From positions 62,001 through 126,000 of the forward strand of contig JBBDJB010000021.1 in the NCBI GenBank assembly GCA_040880125.1: a stretch of 64,000 bases of DNA. The letters are read 5' to 3'. Source of the stretch: JBBDJB01 sp040880125. GTDB taxonomy: Bacteria > Planctomycetota > Planctomycetia > Pirellulales > JBBDJB01. Position 1 is the stretch's first letter. Every line of letters starts with the position of its first letter. The notes under the pieces are model-generated. The model had not been told where the DNA came from and searched no databases. It saw only the letters and a list, made by a program, of their open reading frames with translations. Shown one piece after another: positions 8,130-16,493 of this stretch. A program made the translations under genes and the position numbers.

Positions 8130-8885
8130 ATGCATCGATGCGCCCGATCTCGCCTTCTTGGTCTGCGGCTTGCGGTCCTGACGATCTCGCTCGTCGCACT
8201 GCCTTCAGCGGCGATTGCATATCAGGAGGAAGCACCGTCGCACGACGCCGTGACGCCGGTGCCCCGCGAGGGCGGATGGATGCAGCGGCACGAGCGGATG
8301 AACGAGCGCGTGAAGCAGGGGAACGTCGATCTGGTAATGATCGGCGACTCCATCACCGAGGGTTGGGAAGGCGCCGGACGCGAGGTCTGGGAGAAACACT
8401 ACAGCGAGCGCAGCGCCGTGAATCTGGGAATCAGCGGCGACCGCACCCAGCACGTACTGTGGCGGCTGGAAAACGGCAACATCGAGGGCATCTCGCCGAA
8501 GCTGGCCGTGCTGATGATCGGCACGAACAACTCCGGGGATAACACCCCGCAAGAGATCGCCGACGGCGTGACCGCCATCGTCAAAAAGATCCGCGAAAAG
8601 CTGCCGGAGACGAAAATCCTCTTGCTGGGGATCTTCCCTCGGGGTGCGAACGAGCAGGACCAGCGACGCCAGATGAACGCCAAAACGAATGAAATGGTCG
8701 CCAAACTGGCCGACGACGAGCACGTGTACTACCTGGACATCGGCGAGAAGTTCGTCCAAGACGACCAGCAGCGAACGCTGCCCCGCGAGATCATGCCCGA
8801 CCTGTTGCATCTCAGCCCACAGGGTTACACGATCTGGGCCGAGTCGGTCGAGCCCACCGTGGCTCGGCTGATGGGCGAAGGGTAA
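8130..8885 (+). CDS. Secreted SGNH/GDSL-type lipase-esterase (PAF acetylhydrolase-like)
   Basis: A 251-residue exported esterase. Signal peptide at about 1-30. SGNH blocks are all present: block I GDSIT with Ser74, block II Gly in NLGISGD, block III GTNN (131-134), and block V DLLHL with Asp224 and His227. Overall closest to the platelet-activating-factor acetylhydrolase IB subset often found in planctomycetes; the true substrate (acetyl xylan, other acyl ester) cannot be told. ATG 8130 is chosen because AGGAG lies nine bases upstream and the signal peptide begins there. A Tat-exported oxidoreductase follows 90 bases downstream on the same strand. Confidence 0.88.
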   Translation: MHRCARSRLLGLRLAVLTISLVALPSAAIAYQEEAPSHDAVTPVPREGGWMQRHERMNERVKQGNVDLVMIGDSITEGWEGAGREVWEKHYSERSAVNLGISGDRTQHVLWRLENGNIEGISPKLAVLMIGTNNSGDNTPQEIADGVTAIVKKIREKLPETKILLLGIFPRGANEQDQRRQMNAKTNEMVAKLADDEHVYYLDIGEKFVQDDQQRTLPREIMPDLLHLSPQGYTIWAESVEPTVARLMGEG

Positions 8886-8893
8886 CGCCGCGG

Positions 8894-8911
8894 CAGACGC
8901 AGAATCGTCTG
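8894..8911. repeat. Hairpin downstream of the SGNH hydrolase
   Basis: CAGACG and CGTCTG separated by six bases, just past the stop codon. No T-run follows, so its role in termination is doubtful. Confidence 0.4.
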
Positions 8912-8975
8912 TCTCGCCGCATCGCATCCCGACGGCAATGAAACAACGCATTTCAGTAACGTTGAGGAGACTCGC

Positions 8976-9986
8976 ATGCGCCGCAGATCGTTTCTACTGG
9001 GAGGACTGGCCGCCGCCGGTGCCGCCAGCTTGGCCCGGTCTCAACAGCCGTCGGAACAACAGCCCCGCAAACTGAAGGCCGGCATCATCGGCTGCGATAC
9101 CTCGCACGTGATCGCCTTCACCCGCGCGTTCAACGACCCGGCCGCGGCGGGCGAACTGGCGGATATCCAGGTCGTGGCGGCCTATCCGGGCGGTAGCCAA
9201 GACGTCGCCGCCAGCCGCGACCGCGTCAAGGGCTTTACCGAGCAGCTTCGCGAGATGGGTCTGGCGATTGTCGACTCGATTCCAGCCCTGCTCGAACAAG
9301 TGGACGTGGTGCTGCTGGAGAGCGTCGACGGGCGGCCGCATTTAGAACAAGCCCGGCCGGTGTTCGAGGCGGGTAAGCCCGTCTTCATCGACAAGCCGCT
9401 GGCCGGCTCGCTGGCAGACGCCGTCGAGATCTTCCGCCTGGCCGAGCAGCACGAGGTGCCCTGCTTTTCCAGCTCCTCGCTGCGCTTCAGCGCGGACGTT
9501 CAGAAGATGCGGGACAATGAGGAAGTCGGCCAGGTCGTCGGCTGCGACGCCTACGGTCCGTGCAGCCTGGAACCGCATCATCCCGACCTGTTCTGGTACG
9601 GCATACACGGGGTTGAGACACTCTTCACCATCATGGGCACCGGCTGCGAGGCGGTGAACCGCGTGCAGACCGAGGGCACGGAGCTGGTCGTCGGCACGTG
9701 GAGCGACGGGCGGATCGGCACCTTCCGCGGCATTCGCCAGGGCAAGAGCGGCTACGGCGCCACGGTCTTCGGCAGCAAGGCAATCGCCTCGGCCGGCGGC
9801 TCCGGCGGATATCAACCGCTGCTGGTCGAGATCGCCCGCTTCTTCAAGACGGGCCGGTTACCGGTTTCGCACGAAGAGACGCTGGAGATCTTCGCCTTTA
9901 TGCAGGCGGCGGATATGAGCAAGCAGCGGCACGGCGGCCGTGTCGCGTTGGCCGACGTGTTGGCGGACGCCCGATCAGCCGGCTGA
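8976..9986 (+). CDS. Tat-exported Gfo/Idh/MocA family oxidoreductase
   Basis: A 336-residue NAD(P)-dependent oxidoreductase-like protein. The N-terminus MRRRSFLLGGLAAAGAA is a twin-arginine signal, implying export already folded with cofactor. A Rossmann fold follows (KAGIIGCDTSHV near residue 33) and the family's substrate-proximal Lys lies in the FIDKPLAGS segment near residue 130. Substrates are usually sugars or sugar derivatives; none can be assigned here. GAGGAG lies about seven bases upstream of the ATG. The 3' end overlaps the converging methyltransferase gene by 12 bases. Confidence 0.87.
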   Translation: MRRRSFLLGGLAAAGAASLARSQQPSEQQPRKLKAGIIGCDTSHVIAFTRAFNDPAAAGELADIQVVAAYPGGSQDVAASRDRVKGFTEQLREMGLAIVDSIPALLEQVDVVLLESVDGRPHLEQARPVFEAGKPVFIDKPLAGSLADAVEIFRLAEQHEVPCFSSSSLRFSADVQKMRDNEEVGQVVGCDAYGPCSLEPHHPDLFWYGIHGVETLFTIMGTGCEAVNRVQTEGTELVVGTWSDGRIGTFRGIRQGKSGYGATVFGSKAIASAGGSGGYQPLLVEIARFFKTGRLPVSHEETLEIFAFMQAADMSKQRHGGRVALADVLADARSAG

Positions 9987-10697
9987 CGTAGACGTATCCG
10001 CCGGGCGCTGCACGTGATGCACCCAGGCCGGGGGGACGTTCAGCCACACGCTATCGCGGCGGATCTCGTGCCGCTCTAAAAGGTCGTGCATCAGCCGGCC
10101 AATGCCCCGCAACCGTGCCCGCTGATCGCGCCCGCCCACGACGGCGCGGATTCGGCGGATGGCGATGTACTCGAAAAATGACAGCGTCCCGCCGGGCTTC
10201 AAGAGTTGCATCAGCACGCTCAGGATCCGCTCGACCGAATCGGCGGAGAAGTTGTTCAGCGGCAGCCCGGAGATGATCAGGTCGTAAGGGCCGCGGTCGG
10301 CGATCTCTTCGACCGGCTGGTGGAGGATCTCCGCGCGACCGGCGACTTGGCGGAAAGGCTCGTCCTTCTCGAATCGCTCGCGGAGCCTTGCCACGAAGCG
10401 GTCATTCAACTCCGCCAAGTCAAGCCGGTCTTCCGCTGGCAGCTCGCGGATAATGAACCGCGTGACCGAGCCAGTGCCGGGTCCGACCTCGAGAATCCTG
10501 CGAGGCGGGTGCCGCCCTTGTGCAGAGCCTCCTTGTGCAGAGCCATTGGATGCGGCGGAGGAAGTGGCGGGTTCGCCCACGTACTGCGTCAATGCACGCG
10601 CCAGGCCGGCGCTGCTGGGCAGCACGGCACCGGTTGTATGGTAGGTCCGCCAGAACTCGCCCAGGAAAAGGCGGTAATCTCGCATCGCTTTTCGCAT
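9975..10697 (-). CDS. PmtA-like SAM-dependent methyltransferase
   Basis: A 240-residue class I methyltransferase. The N-terminal GAVLPSSAGLARAL helix is characteristic of phosphatidylethanolamine/phospholipid N-methyltransferases (PmtA family), motif I is LEVGPGTGSVTR, and ISGLPLNNF forms motif IV. A phospholipid N-methyltransferase is therefore the best guess, though rRNA dimethylases share parts of this layout. Between the helix and motif I sits a low-complexity insertion with a 15-bp in-frame tandem duplication encoding GSAQG twice. The gene converges with, and overlaps by 12 bases, the oxidoreductase before it. Confidence 0.75.
   Translation of the reverse strand: MRKAMRDYRLFLGEFWRTYHTTGAVLPSSAGLARALTQYVGEPATSSAASNGSAQGGSAQGRHPPRRILEVGPGTGSVTRFIIRELPAEDRLDLAELNDRFVARLRERFEKDEPFRQVAGRAEILHQPVEEIADRGPYDLIISGLPLNNFSADSVERILSVLMQLLKPGGTLSFFEYIAIRRIRAVVGGRDQRARLRGIGRLMHDLLERHEIRRDSVWLNVPPAWVHHVQRPADTSTSAG
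10516..10545. repeat. 15-bp tandem duplication in the PmtA-like gene
   Basis: Two adjacent 15-base units (10516-10530, 10531-10545) differ only in the last base and duplicate a five-residue GSAQG unit. Confidence 0.85.
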
Positions 10698-10755
10698 GGC
10701 TCGGTTGTAGTGGACGCACCCCGCGCCGGCAAGCGGACCGGCATGGTGTCGCTAG

Positions 10756-10814
10756 GTAGCTGAACCGGTGAGAACTCCGGCCGACGAGGGTAGCTGTATT
10801 CGTGAGAATTCAGC
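10756..10814 (+). repeat. Intergenic repeat, family B, direct pair
   Basis: Two same-strand copies, 10756-10780 and 10790-10814, share GTAGCTG, a four- or five-base variable part, then GTGAGAA. The second matches the copy at 31734 closely (ATTCGTGAGAATTCAG against ATTCGTGAGAATTTCAG). Confidence 0.7.
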
Positions 10815-10841
10815 ACAGAGAGGGTTCCGTCAAGGGTCCCG

Positions 10842-12446
10842 TCACTCGCCGCTCGGGCGGGATTCATCGGGCGCGGCGGCCGGCGCGGCCTGCGGCAAGG
10901 CTTCGACTTCGACGGTTCGCAGTTGCCCGTGCCGCTCGACGTGCAAGGTCACGGGCGAGGCGCCGCCCAGCAGCGCGTCGCGAAGCTGATCGCTGCCGGC
11001 CACATCGACGCCATTCACTGCATAAATGCGGTCCAGCGCCGCCAGACCCGCGCGTGCCGCGGGCGAACCCGGAACTACGCTGGTGATCAACATCATCGCC
11101 GGCTCCGCGGGGTCGGCTCGCCACGAAATCCCCACTCGAACGGGGCCGCCGGCGAGTGAGAGCGTGCGCTCCAGCGGTTCCGATTCGCCAGTTCGTTCAA
11201 ACGCAATCGTCACCGGCTGGACGGGAGCGGCCAGCGTCGCCGCGAGCAGTGCATCGCCGTCGGGCGTGGGCTGCCCCGCCAGGCGGATGATGCGGTCGCC
11301 CGGCCTCAATCCTGCCCGATCGGCGGGCGAACCAGGGCGCACTTGCGTGACCACGACGCTCTCATCACTGGCCTGCGCGCGTTCGCTCTCCGGCGCCCAG
11401 GTGACCCCGAGCCGTGGCGGCGATGGCGGGGAACGCCGCTCCAGATTGCGGCGCGTCCCTTCGGTCTCGCCGCGGCCCTCGCGCCGGAAGGTCGGCAGCG
11501 AAGGGGCACTGGCCAGACCGACGACGTTTTGCAACATGAAGCGGGCCACCGTTTGCATGCCGTCATCGTTGACCAGGTGGGCATCGTCGCTTGGGCGGTG
11601 GTAGTTGTCGTGCAGGCCGGTGTGAAACATCACCACGGGCACGTTGTGCGAAAGAAAGGTCCAGTGGTCGCTGTTGGGCTTGAGCTCCCAGGTGAAGTCG
11701 AGCCGCAGGCCGATGCTCTCGTTGTGCGCCGCCAACAGCCGGCGAATGCCATGGCCGGTGCGGACGCCGTAAATCTCCAGGCGGTTATCGCGCAGTCGTC
11801 CGACCATGTCGGCGTTCATGGCGAAGCGGAGACTTCCCCGCGGCACCGTCGGGCGGTCGATCCAATGCTCGGAGCCCAGCAGCCCCTTTTCTTCGGCGTC
11901 CCAAAACGCGATCAGTATCGATCGCTTTGGCGGCGTCTCCAACTGCGTCAGGGCTTCGGCCACTTCGAGCAGGCTGGCGATGCCGCTGGCGTTGTCGTCC
12001 GCGCCGTTGTGGATGTACCCAAAGGGGCCGTAGCTGTTGCTCGGCGCGCCGTAGCCGACGTGGTCGTAATGCGCCCCGAGCAGAATGTGCTGGCCCTTCA
12101 ACTCCGGATCGCTGCCCTCCAGTTTGGCGATGATGTTGCGATATCCGTTGCCAAAGGGCTGGTAATAATCGCCGTCGCTGCCCGCCGGCGCAAGGCCAAG
12201 TTCCGCCAATCGCTTGCGGATGAGCGCCGCCGCCGCTCGGCCTCCCCGGCTGCCTGCCTCGCGGCCTTCGAAGATGTCGTCGGCGAGATCTTCGACGTAA
12301 TCGTGTAATTCGCCGGCGGAAATCGAATCCCGGGCGGTCTCCAGAGCGGCGCCCGCTTCGGAGGCATGCGAAACTGCGGTTGGAATGGCGACGGCGAATG
12401 AGCAGACGGCGATACAAATGCTGCGGATCATGGCTGCGGGGCTCAC
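10842..12446 (-). CDS. Secreted M28-family metallopeptidase with two PDZ domains
   Basis: A 534-residue exported zinc aminopeptidase-like protein. A signal peptide occupies the first 30 residues (GTG 12446; ATG 12431 five codons in is an equally good start). All co-catalytic zinc residues of M28 can be placed: His in GAHYDHVG, Asp in NGADDNASG, the Glu pair in DAEEKGLLG, Asp in MNADMVG and His in the HRPSDDAH region. A proline/arginine linker near residue 330 leads into two PDZ domains (about 345-425 and 440-515; VVTQVRPGSPADRAGLRPGD and VVPGSPAARAGLAALD). PDZ domains probably recognise peptide C-termini, suggesting periplasmic peptide trimming. Confidence 0.9.
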   Translation of the reverse strand: MSPAAMIRSICIAVCSFAVAIPTAVSHASEAGAALETARDSISAGELHDYVEDLADDIFEGREAGSRGGRAAAALIRKRLAELGLAPAGSDGDYYQPFGNGYRNIIAKLEGSDPELKGQHILLGAHYDHVGYGAPSNSYGPFGYIHNGADDNASGIASLLEVAEALTQLETPPKRSILIAFWDAEEKGLLGSEHWIDRPTVPRGSLRFAMNADMVGRLRDNRLEIYGVRTGHGIRRLLAAHNESIGLRLDFTWELKPNSDHWTFLSHNVPVVMFHTGLHDNYHRPSDDAHLVNDDGMQTVARFMLQNVVGLASAPSLPTFRREGRGETEGTRRNLERRSPPSPPRLGVTWAPESERAQASDESVVVTQVRPGSPADRAGLRPGDRIIRLAGQPTPDGDALLAATLAAPVQPVTIAFERTGESEPLERTLSLAGGPVRVGISWRADPAEPAMMLITSVVPGSPAARAGLAALDRIYAVNGVDVAGSDQLRDALLGGASPVTLHVERHGQLRTVEVEALPQAAPAAAPDESRPSGE

Positions 12447-12649
12447 GGAGATCGCGGCTGGTATAGACGTTAAAACCGCCAGGCTCGGCAGAATCGCCTG
12501 CGCCAGTTTCCGGCGGTTGAGCCGCCGGCGGGCTAAGCGGCACTGGCAACTCTAGCTTACTAGCGTAGAGCCGGCGGACGAACGCATCCGCTCGTCGGCT
12601 GATCGGATTTGCCCGACGACCGAGCGCGTGGCGCTACGGCTGCCCTCGG

Positions 12650-14083
12650 CTAATCGGCCGAGTCCGACGGGGCGCTCAGCGAAAGAATTGCACGAGTCCA
12701 ACGTTCTTCGAACACCCCGAGCGGCTGACCGACTAGCGTTTCGAAGCGGTCTTGCGGCGTTTCGCCTTGTAACGGTTCGACGTACCGCTGGAGCGCCTCG
12801 GCCGAAACCGGCTCGACAAACGTGAGGTAATACGCCAGCCCCCATGCGCAAGCGTAGTGCCGCGACGCGCTGCGCTCACCCTCGCCATGGGCCAACAGAA
12901 ATGCCGACTGATCGGCCGAAAGCACAGCCTCCAGCGACAGCCTCCGGTCGGCGGCCAGCACTTCCTGTAAACGCTGCAAACACTCCGGGGCGGGCGCCTC
13001 GATCCGCAGCGTGTCGGCCTCCAATTGGCCGCCTTCAAACAGTTGGGCCCAGCCTTCGTTCAGCCAAGTCGGAACGTCGTACTTTTCGGGATCGAACACG
13101 TAGTTGTCGAGGTAGGCGTGGAATGCCTCGTGGTACAGCCGGCGGCAGAGCGACTCGACGGCGCGGTTATATGCCTGGCCATTCGCGGTATCCGCTTCGG
13201 CAATCGCCGCTGCCCTGGCATTGCGCTGCGATTCCCACTTCTGGCGCGTCGCCAGCACAATGCTGCGGATCTGTTGCGGCGAGCTGCCGTCTTCCGCGAG
13301 CGCCGCCTCAAGCTCCGCCACCCGTTGCGGAAGCTCGCGATCCAAGCGGGCGAGATCGTCGTGCAACTGGCGGTGACGGTGCGCCAGTTGGGCAAGCTGT
13401 GCGTTGGTGGCGTCCAATTTGCTACCCGCGACAACGAAGCGGCGGTCGGCAAGGTAGACGGCGGCGTTGTCGACCTGCAGGTTGAGGCCCTCAAGAAACT
13501 GGCGGTATCGCTCCTTGCTGCCGAAGACAAAGACGCCGACTGGCTTCTGCGTGTGCTGCTCACGCGGCGGAAGCACCTGCCGGTAGGCGCGAAACCGCTG
13601 ATTGAGCCGCACGACGAGGAGCCTCGTCGTCGGCTCGCCGAGTGTGCTTTCCAGGCGGAACCAGTCTCCGCTATAGATCAAGGGACCATCTTGCCCGCCC
13701 TGCAAGTTGACGCTGCTGATGCGCTCGGCGTCAATCTGCGCCCGGTTCTTGAATTGGGCGATGCGCTGGGCGGTGCGCCGCCGCTGCTCGTTCGCAAGCC
13801 GCTTGATCTGAACCACGTCGGCACGGCGTAGCGGCCGTACGACCAGGTAGAGAGGCCGGCCCGGCGGGCGGCGGATCTCCATCAGCTCGATCGTTGCGTC
13901 ACTTTCGTCGGTGATCAATCCAAGCAAAACTTCGCCGCTGGCAAGCGCCACCTGGTCAGTCGGCCAGTCCGCCGATTCAACCAGCAGGCGGTCCGGCGGC
14001 GGTTGGGCGATGCCCGACTGGTCGACAAGAGTGCCGAACAGCAAGGCGGCGATGGCGAGTCGTTTGAAACGAAGGCGATTCAT
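12650..14083 (-). CDS. DUF1570 protein, putative secreted zinc metallopeptidase
   Basis: A 477-residue protein with a signal peptide (MNRLRFKRLAIAALLFGTL). A long alpha-helical, Gln/Arg/Glu-rich middle (about 225-300) precedes a gluzincin-like motif HEAFH (His318, Glu319, His322) and a downstream LNEGWAQLFEG in which Glu343 is the likely third zinc ligand. This combination is typical of DUF1570, a family abundant in planctomycetes. Peptidase activity is inferred from the motif only. ATG 14083 starts the signal peptide; the frame stays open 117 codons farther upstream, but that sequence has no signal and looks non-coding. Confidence 0.85.
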   Translation of the reverse strand: MNRLRFKRLAIAALLFGTLVDQSGIAQPPPDRLLVESADWPTDQVALASGEVLLGLITDESDATIELMEIRRPPGRPLYLVVRPLRRADVVQIKRLANEQRRRTAQRIAQFKNRAQIDAERISSVNLQGGQDGPLIYSGDWFRLESTLGEPTTRLLVVRLNQRFRAYRQVLPPREQHTQKPVGVFVFGSKERYRQFLEGLNLQVDNAAVYLADRRFVVAGSKLDATNAQLAQLAHRHRQLHDDLARLDRELPQRVAELEAALAEDGSSPQQIRSIVLATRQKWESQRNARAAAIAEADTANGQAYNRAVESLCRRLYHEAFHAYLDNYVFDPEKYDVPTWLNEGWAQLFEGGQLEADTLRIEAPAPECLQRLQEVLAADRRLSLEAVLSADQSAFLLAHGEGERSASRHYACAWGLAYYLTFVEPVSAEALQRYVEPLQGETPQDRFETLVGQPLGVFEERWTRAILSLSAPSDSAD

Positions 14084-14241
14084 TTGCGGCCAGCAGCCGG
14101 TGGCGAAGCGTATTTGGCGAACTGCACCTTTCAGCTTCGCCGCTGGCGCGCCGCCGGTCAAATAGGTGCCGCAGTGCGCGTGCGCAGTAAGCAAGCCGGC
14201 GGAAGGGAGCTTCCACCGGCTTGCGAAACTACCAAGATACT

Positions 14242-15285
14242 CTACGCGTTCAACTTCACCGACGGGTCGTCGGCCACGTTCACCCAAACGTGCACGTGTG
14301 GCGCCCCGCGGAAGTACCACACGAACGACGGACCTTCCAGACGCCAGTTGTCCCACACGCCGTCGTTGCCGATGTCGTTCGACTGATAGAACGCCAGGTG
14401 GCACGCGTCCAAGCCGCCCTGGGCCTTCAGGCACTGCACGACTTCGTCGCGGTCGCTCTGGCGGTACGGTTCGATCAGCTTCTGGAGCACCTTCTGCACG
14501 TGTTCCTTCTGATCGGAGGACAGTTCGGTAAGGGGAATACCTTCGAAGTCCCCGTCCTTTCCGCGGAAGCCCGAGTCCTGCTCGCGCGGCTGGTTGGCGA
14601 CCAGCGCCAATTTCTGCTGGCGGCCATCGAGCATCGGATAGAGCTGATTGGCCATGACCGCCTGCGGCCAGTAGACGTTGCCCGGGTGGTCGGGCTTTTC
14701 GTCGAAGCTATCGGCGGCGTGGCCGTAGAAGATCGGTCCGCCGAAGGCGACGTGATCGGTCGAGTTGCCGTCGCAGCGGAGCGTCATGTGCCGACCGGTC
14801 ATGACGAACTCGAACTTGCCGTCGTCGGGCTTGCCGAAGATGGCGATGCTTTGGCTTTCGCCGAAACCGCCGGCATCGTCCTCGAGCTGCTTGTCGACGC
14901 GTGGCTGCCAGTCGGGCTGGATGATGCCCTCGTAGATCGTGCGGACCATGTCCCGCTGATCGTCGTTGAAGAAGTCGGTGTTGATGAACTCGTTGGTGAT
15001 ATTCCAGTTGTTGGCCACGCGGGTCCGCAACAGGCCACGCTCGGAATCCATGTGATCCCAGGCAAAGCAGACGACCTTGCGCTGGTTTTCGTTGAGGGAG
15101 CCGTACAGTTGCTTGACGATGGTCTCGGGGGTGGCGCTGGCCGCGGAGGCCTGCTTCGCCTGGGCCCACAGTGGGGACGTGCCCGCCACGACCGCGGCGG
15201 TTCCTGCCGCCTTCATGAAGTGACGCCGGTCGACGCGCTGCACACTGTCGCCGCAATCTGGACAGTGGGAATGTTCAGCAGACAT
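14242..15285 (-). CDS. DUF3500 domain-containing protein with Tat signal
   Basis: A 347-residue exported protein. The first 17 residues contain a CPDC pair, then VDRRHFMKAAGTAAVVAG, a Tat-like signal. The body matches DUF3500 as seen in planctomycetes: a SLNENQRK segment, WNITNEF, and a C-terminal GPSFVWYFRGAPHVHVWVNV block. It has several conserved His residues, but its activity is unknown to me. ATG 15285 is chosen because GGGAGGA lies immediately upstream; the longer open frame would run into the mutM gene. It follows mutM on the same strand. Confidence 0.85.
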   Translation of the reverse strand: MSAEHSHCPDCGDSVQRVDRRHFMKAAGTAAVVAGTSPLWAQAKQASAASATPETIVKQLYGSLNENQRKVVCFAWDHMDSERGLLRTRVANNWNITNEFINTDFFNDDQRDMVRTIYEGIIQPDWQPRVDKQLEDDAGGFGESQSIAIFGKPDDGKFEFVMTGRHMTLRCDGNSTDHVAFGGPIFYGHAADSFDEKPDHPGNVYWPQAVMANQLYPMLDGRQQKLALVANQPREQDSGFRGKDGDFEGIPLTELSSDQKEHVQKVLQKLIEPYRQSDRDEVVQCLKAQGGLDACHLAFYQSNDIGNDGVWDNWRLEGPSFVWYFRGAPHVHVWVNVADDPSVKLNA

Positions 15286-15383
15286 GAGTTCCTCCCGGTC
15301 AGGCAAAAGTGTTGCAAGAAATTGTGCGACTTGGTCGGATGCGGGGCATGCCGCCCGTGCGAGTGCCTCGCTAGCGGTGCCCA

Positions 15384-16292
15384 TTAGAATGGAACGCGCG
15401 TCGCGATGCAAATTTTTCGCTCCGTGCGATCCTCCCGCAGGGGGGCGCGGGTTCGCTGGCAGCTTGCGCAATAATACGTGGAGCGCTGGGCCTGCACGAG
15501 ACGCACGATGCTACCGCGCCCGCAGCGGCGACACGGTTTTCCCTGCAGGTTGTATACGCGATGGTGGTTCTGGTACTGCCCCTGGCGGTTCAGGGCATTT
15601 CGGTAGGTACCGTCGCTGAGGGTCGAGCCTTCATAGTGAATGGCTTCGGCCAGAACCTGGCGCATCGCGGCGTGCAGATTCCGCCAATCGCGTGGGCGGA
15701 GCCGATTGCAGGGTGCCTGCGGGTGCAGCCGGGCGACGTGGAGGATTTCCGAGGCATATAGATTTCCGATCCCCGCCACGGCCCGCTGATCGAGCAGCGC
15801 TACCTTGATCTCACGGCGGCTGCCGGCGAGCCGGTCTCGCAACTGGTCGACCGTGATCAACATGGCATCCGGGCCGAGCCGCTCGAGACTGAACTGGCGC
15901 TTGAACTGGTCGCGCTCGAACAGCCGCACCGAGCCCAATCCGCGGCGATCCCAATAGAGCAGGTCCACGGGCCCGTCGCCGTTGTGCGCGGCTAGTCCCA
16001 TCTGGAAACGCAGGTGCTGGCGGCCGGGCCGATCGCATAGCAGCACCAGCCCTGTCATGCGTGGCTCGATGACCAGCACGTCGCCGCTGGTGAAGTGGAT
16101 GGCCACGCGCTTGCCGGCACGGCCTATCTCCGAGACGCTCTGCCCGATGAGTCGCCGCCGCATGGCCACGGGCGAAGGATCGAGCTGGATGGGCCGACAC
16201 CGGCAGCGCGCCTTGGCCAGGCTGACCACGTGGCGCCCCACAATCGGTGCCAGGCCGCGGCACATCGTTTCGACTTCTGGAAGTTCTGGCAA
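15384..16292 (-). CDS. mutM: Formamidopyrimidine-DNA glycosylase
   Basis: A 302-residue base-excision repair enzyme that removes oxidised purines such as 8-oxoguanine and nicks the abasic site. The N-terminus PELPEVET supplies the catalytic Pro and Glu. The lesion-recognition loop is seen around EPRMTG, the H2TH region around AGIGNLYASEI, and the C-terminal zinc finger has Cys-x2-Cys and Cys-x2-Cys pairs (KPCRRCGRG and YYCASCQR). A 25-residue basic tail extends beyond the finger. A DUF3500 gene starts about 100 bases downstream on the same strand. Confidence 0.95.
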   Translation of the reverse strand: MPELPEVETMCRGLAPIVGRHVVSLAKARCRCRPIQLDPSPVAMRRRLIGQSVSEIGRAGKRVAIHFTSGDVLVIEPRMTGLVLLCDRPGRQHLRFQMGLAAHNGDGPVDLLYWDRRGLGSVRLFERDQFKRQFSLERLGPDAMLITVDQLRDRLAGSRREIKVALLDQRAVAGIGNLYASEILHVARLHPQAPCNRLRPRDWRNLHAAMRQVLAEAIHYEGSTLSDGTYRNALNRQGQYQNHHRVYNLQGKPCRRCGRGSIVRLVQAQRSTYYCASCQRTRAPLREDRTERKICIATRVPF

Positions 16293-16361
16293 GGCTCTTC
16301 GCGCTTCTCATTTCCCGAGGACGGAGGGCAAAACGGCCGCAGCCTTGGACCGCTCGCTCGC

Positions 16362-16392
16362 TTGGCGGCGCGGACGCAAGACCGACTATAAT
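16362..16392 (+). promoter_or_regulatory. Candidate promoter for the VCBS-repeat protein
   Basis: A consensus TATAAT at 16387-16392 with TTGGCG at 16362-16367, spacing 19 bases, about 100 bases upstream of the ATG at 16494. Confidence 0.4.
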
Positions 16393-16493
16393 ACCGCACG
16401 CGGAGGACATGCTTCCAGGTGGTGGTGTGACATGACCCTACGCACGCGCCTTCGATGAAGCCCCCACCGCTTCCATTTCCAGGGTGAGCCACG

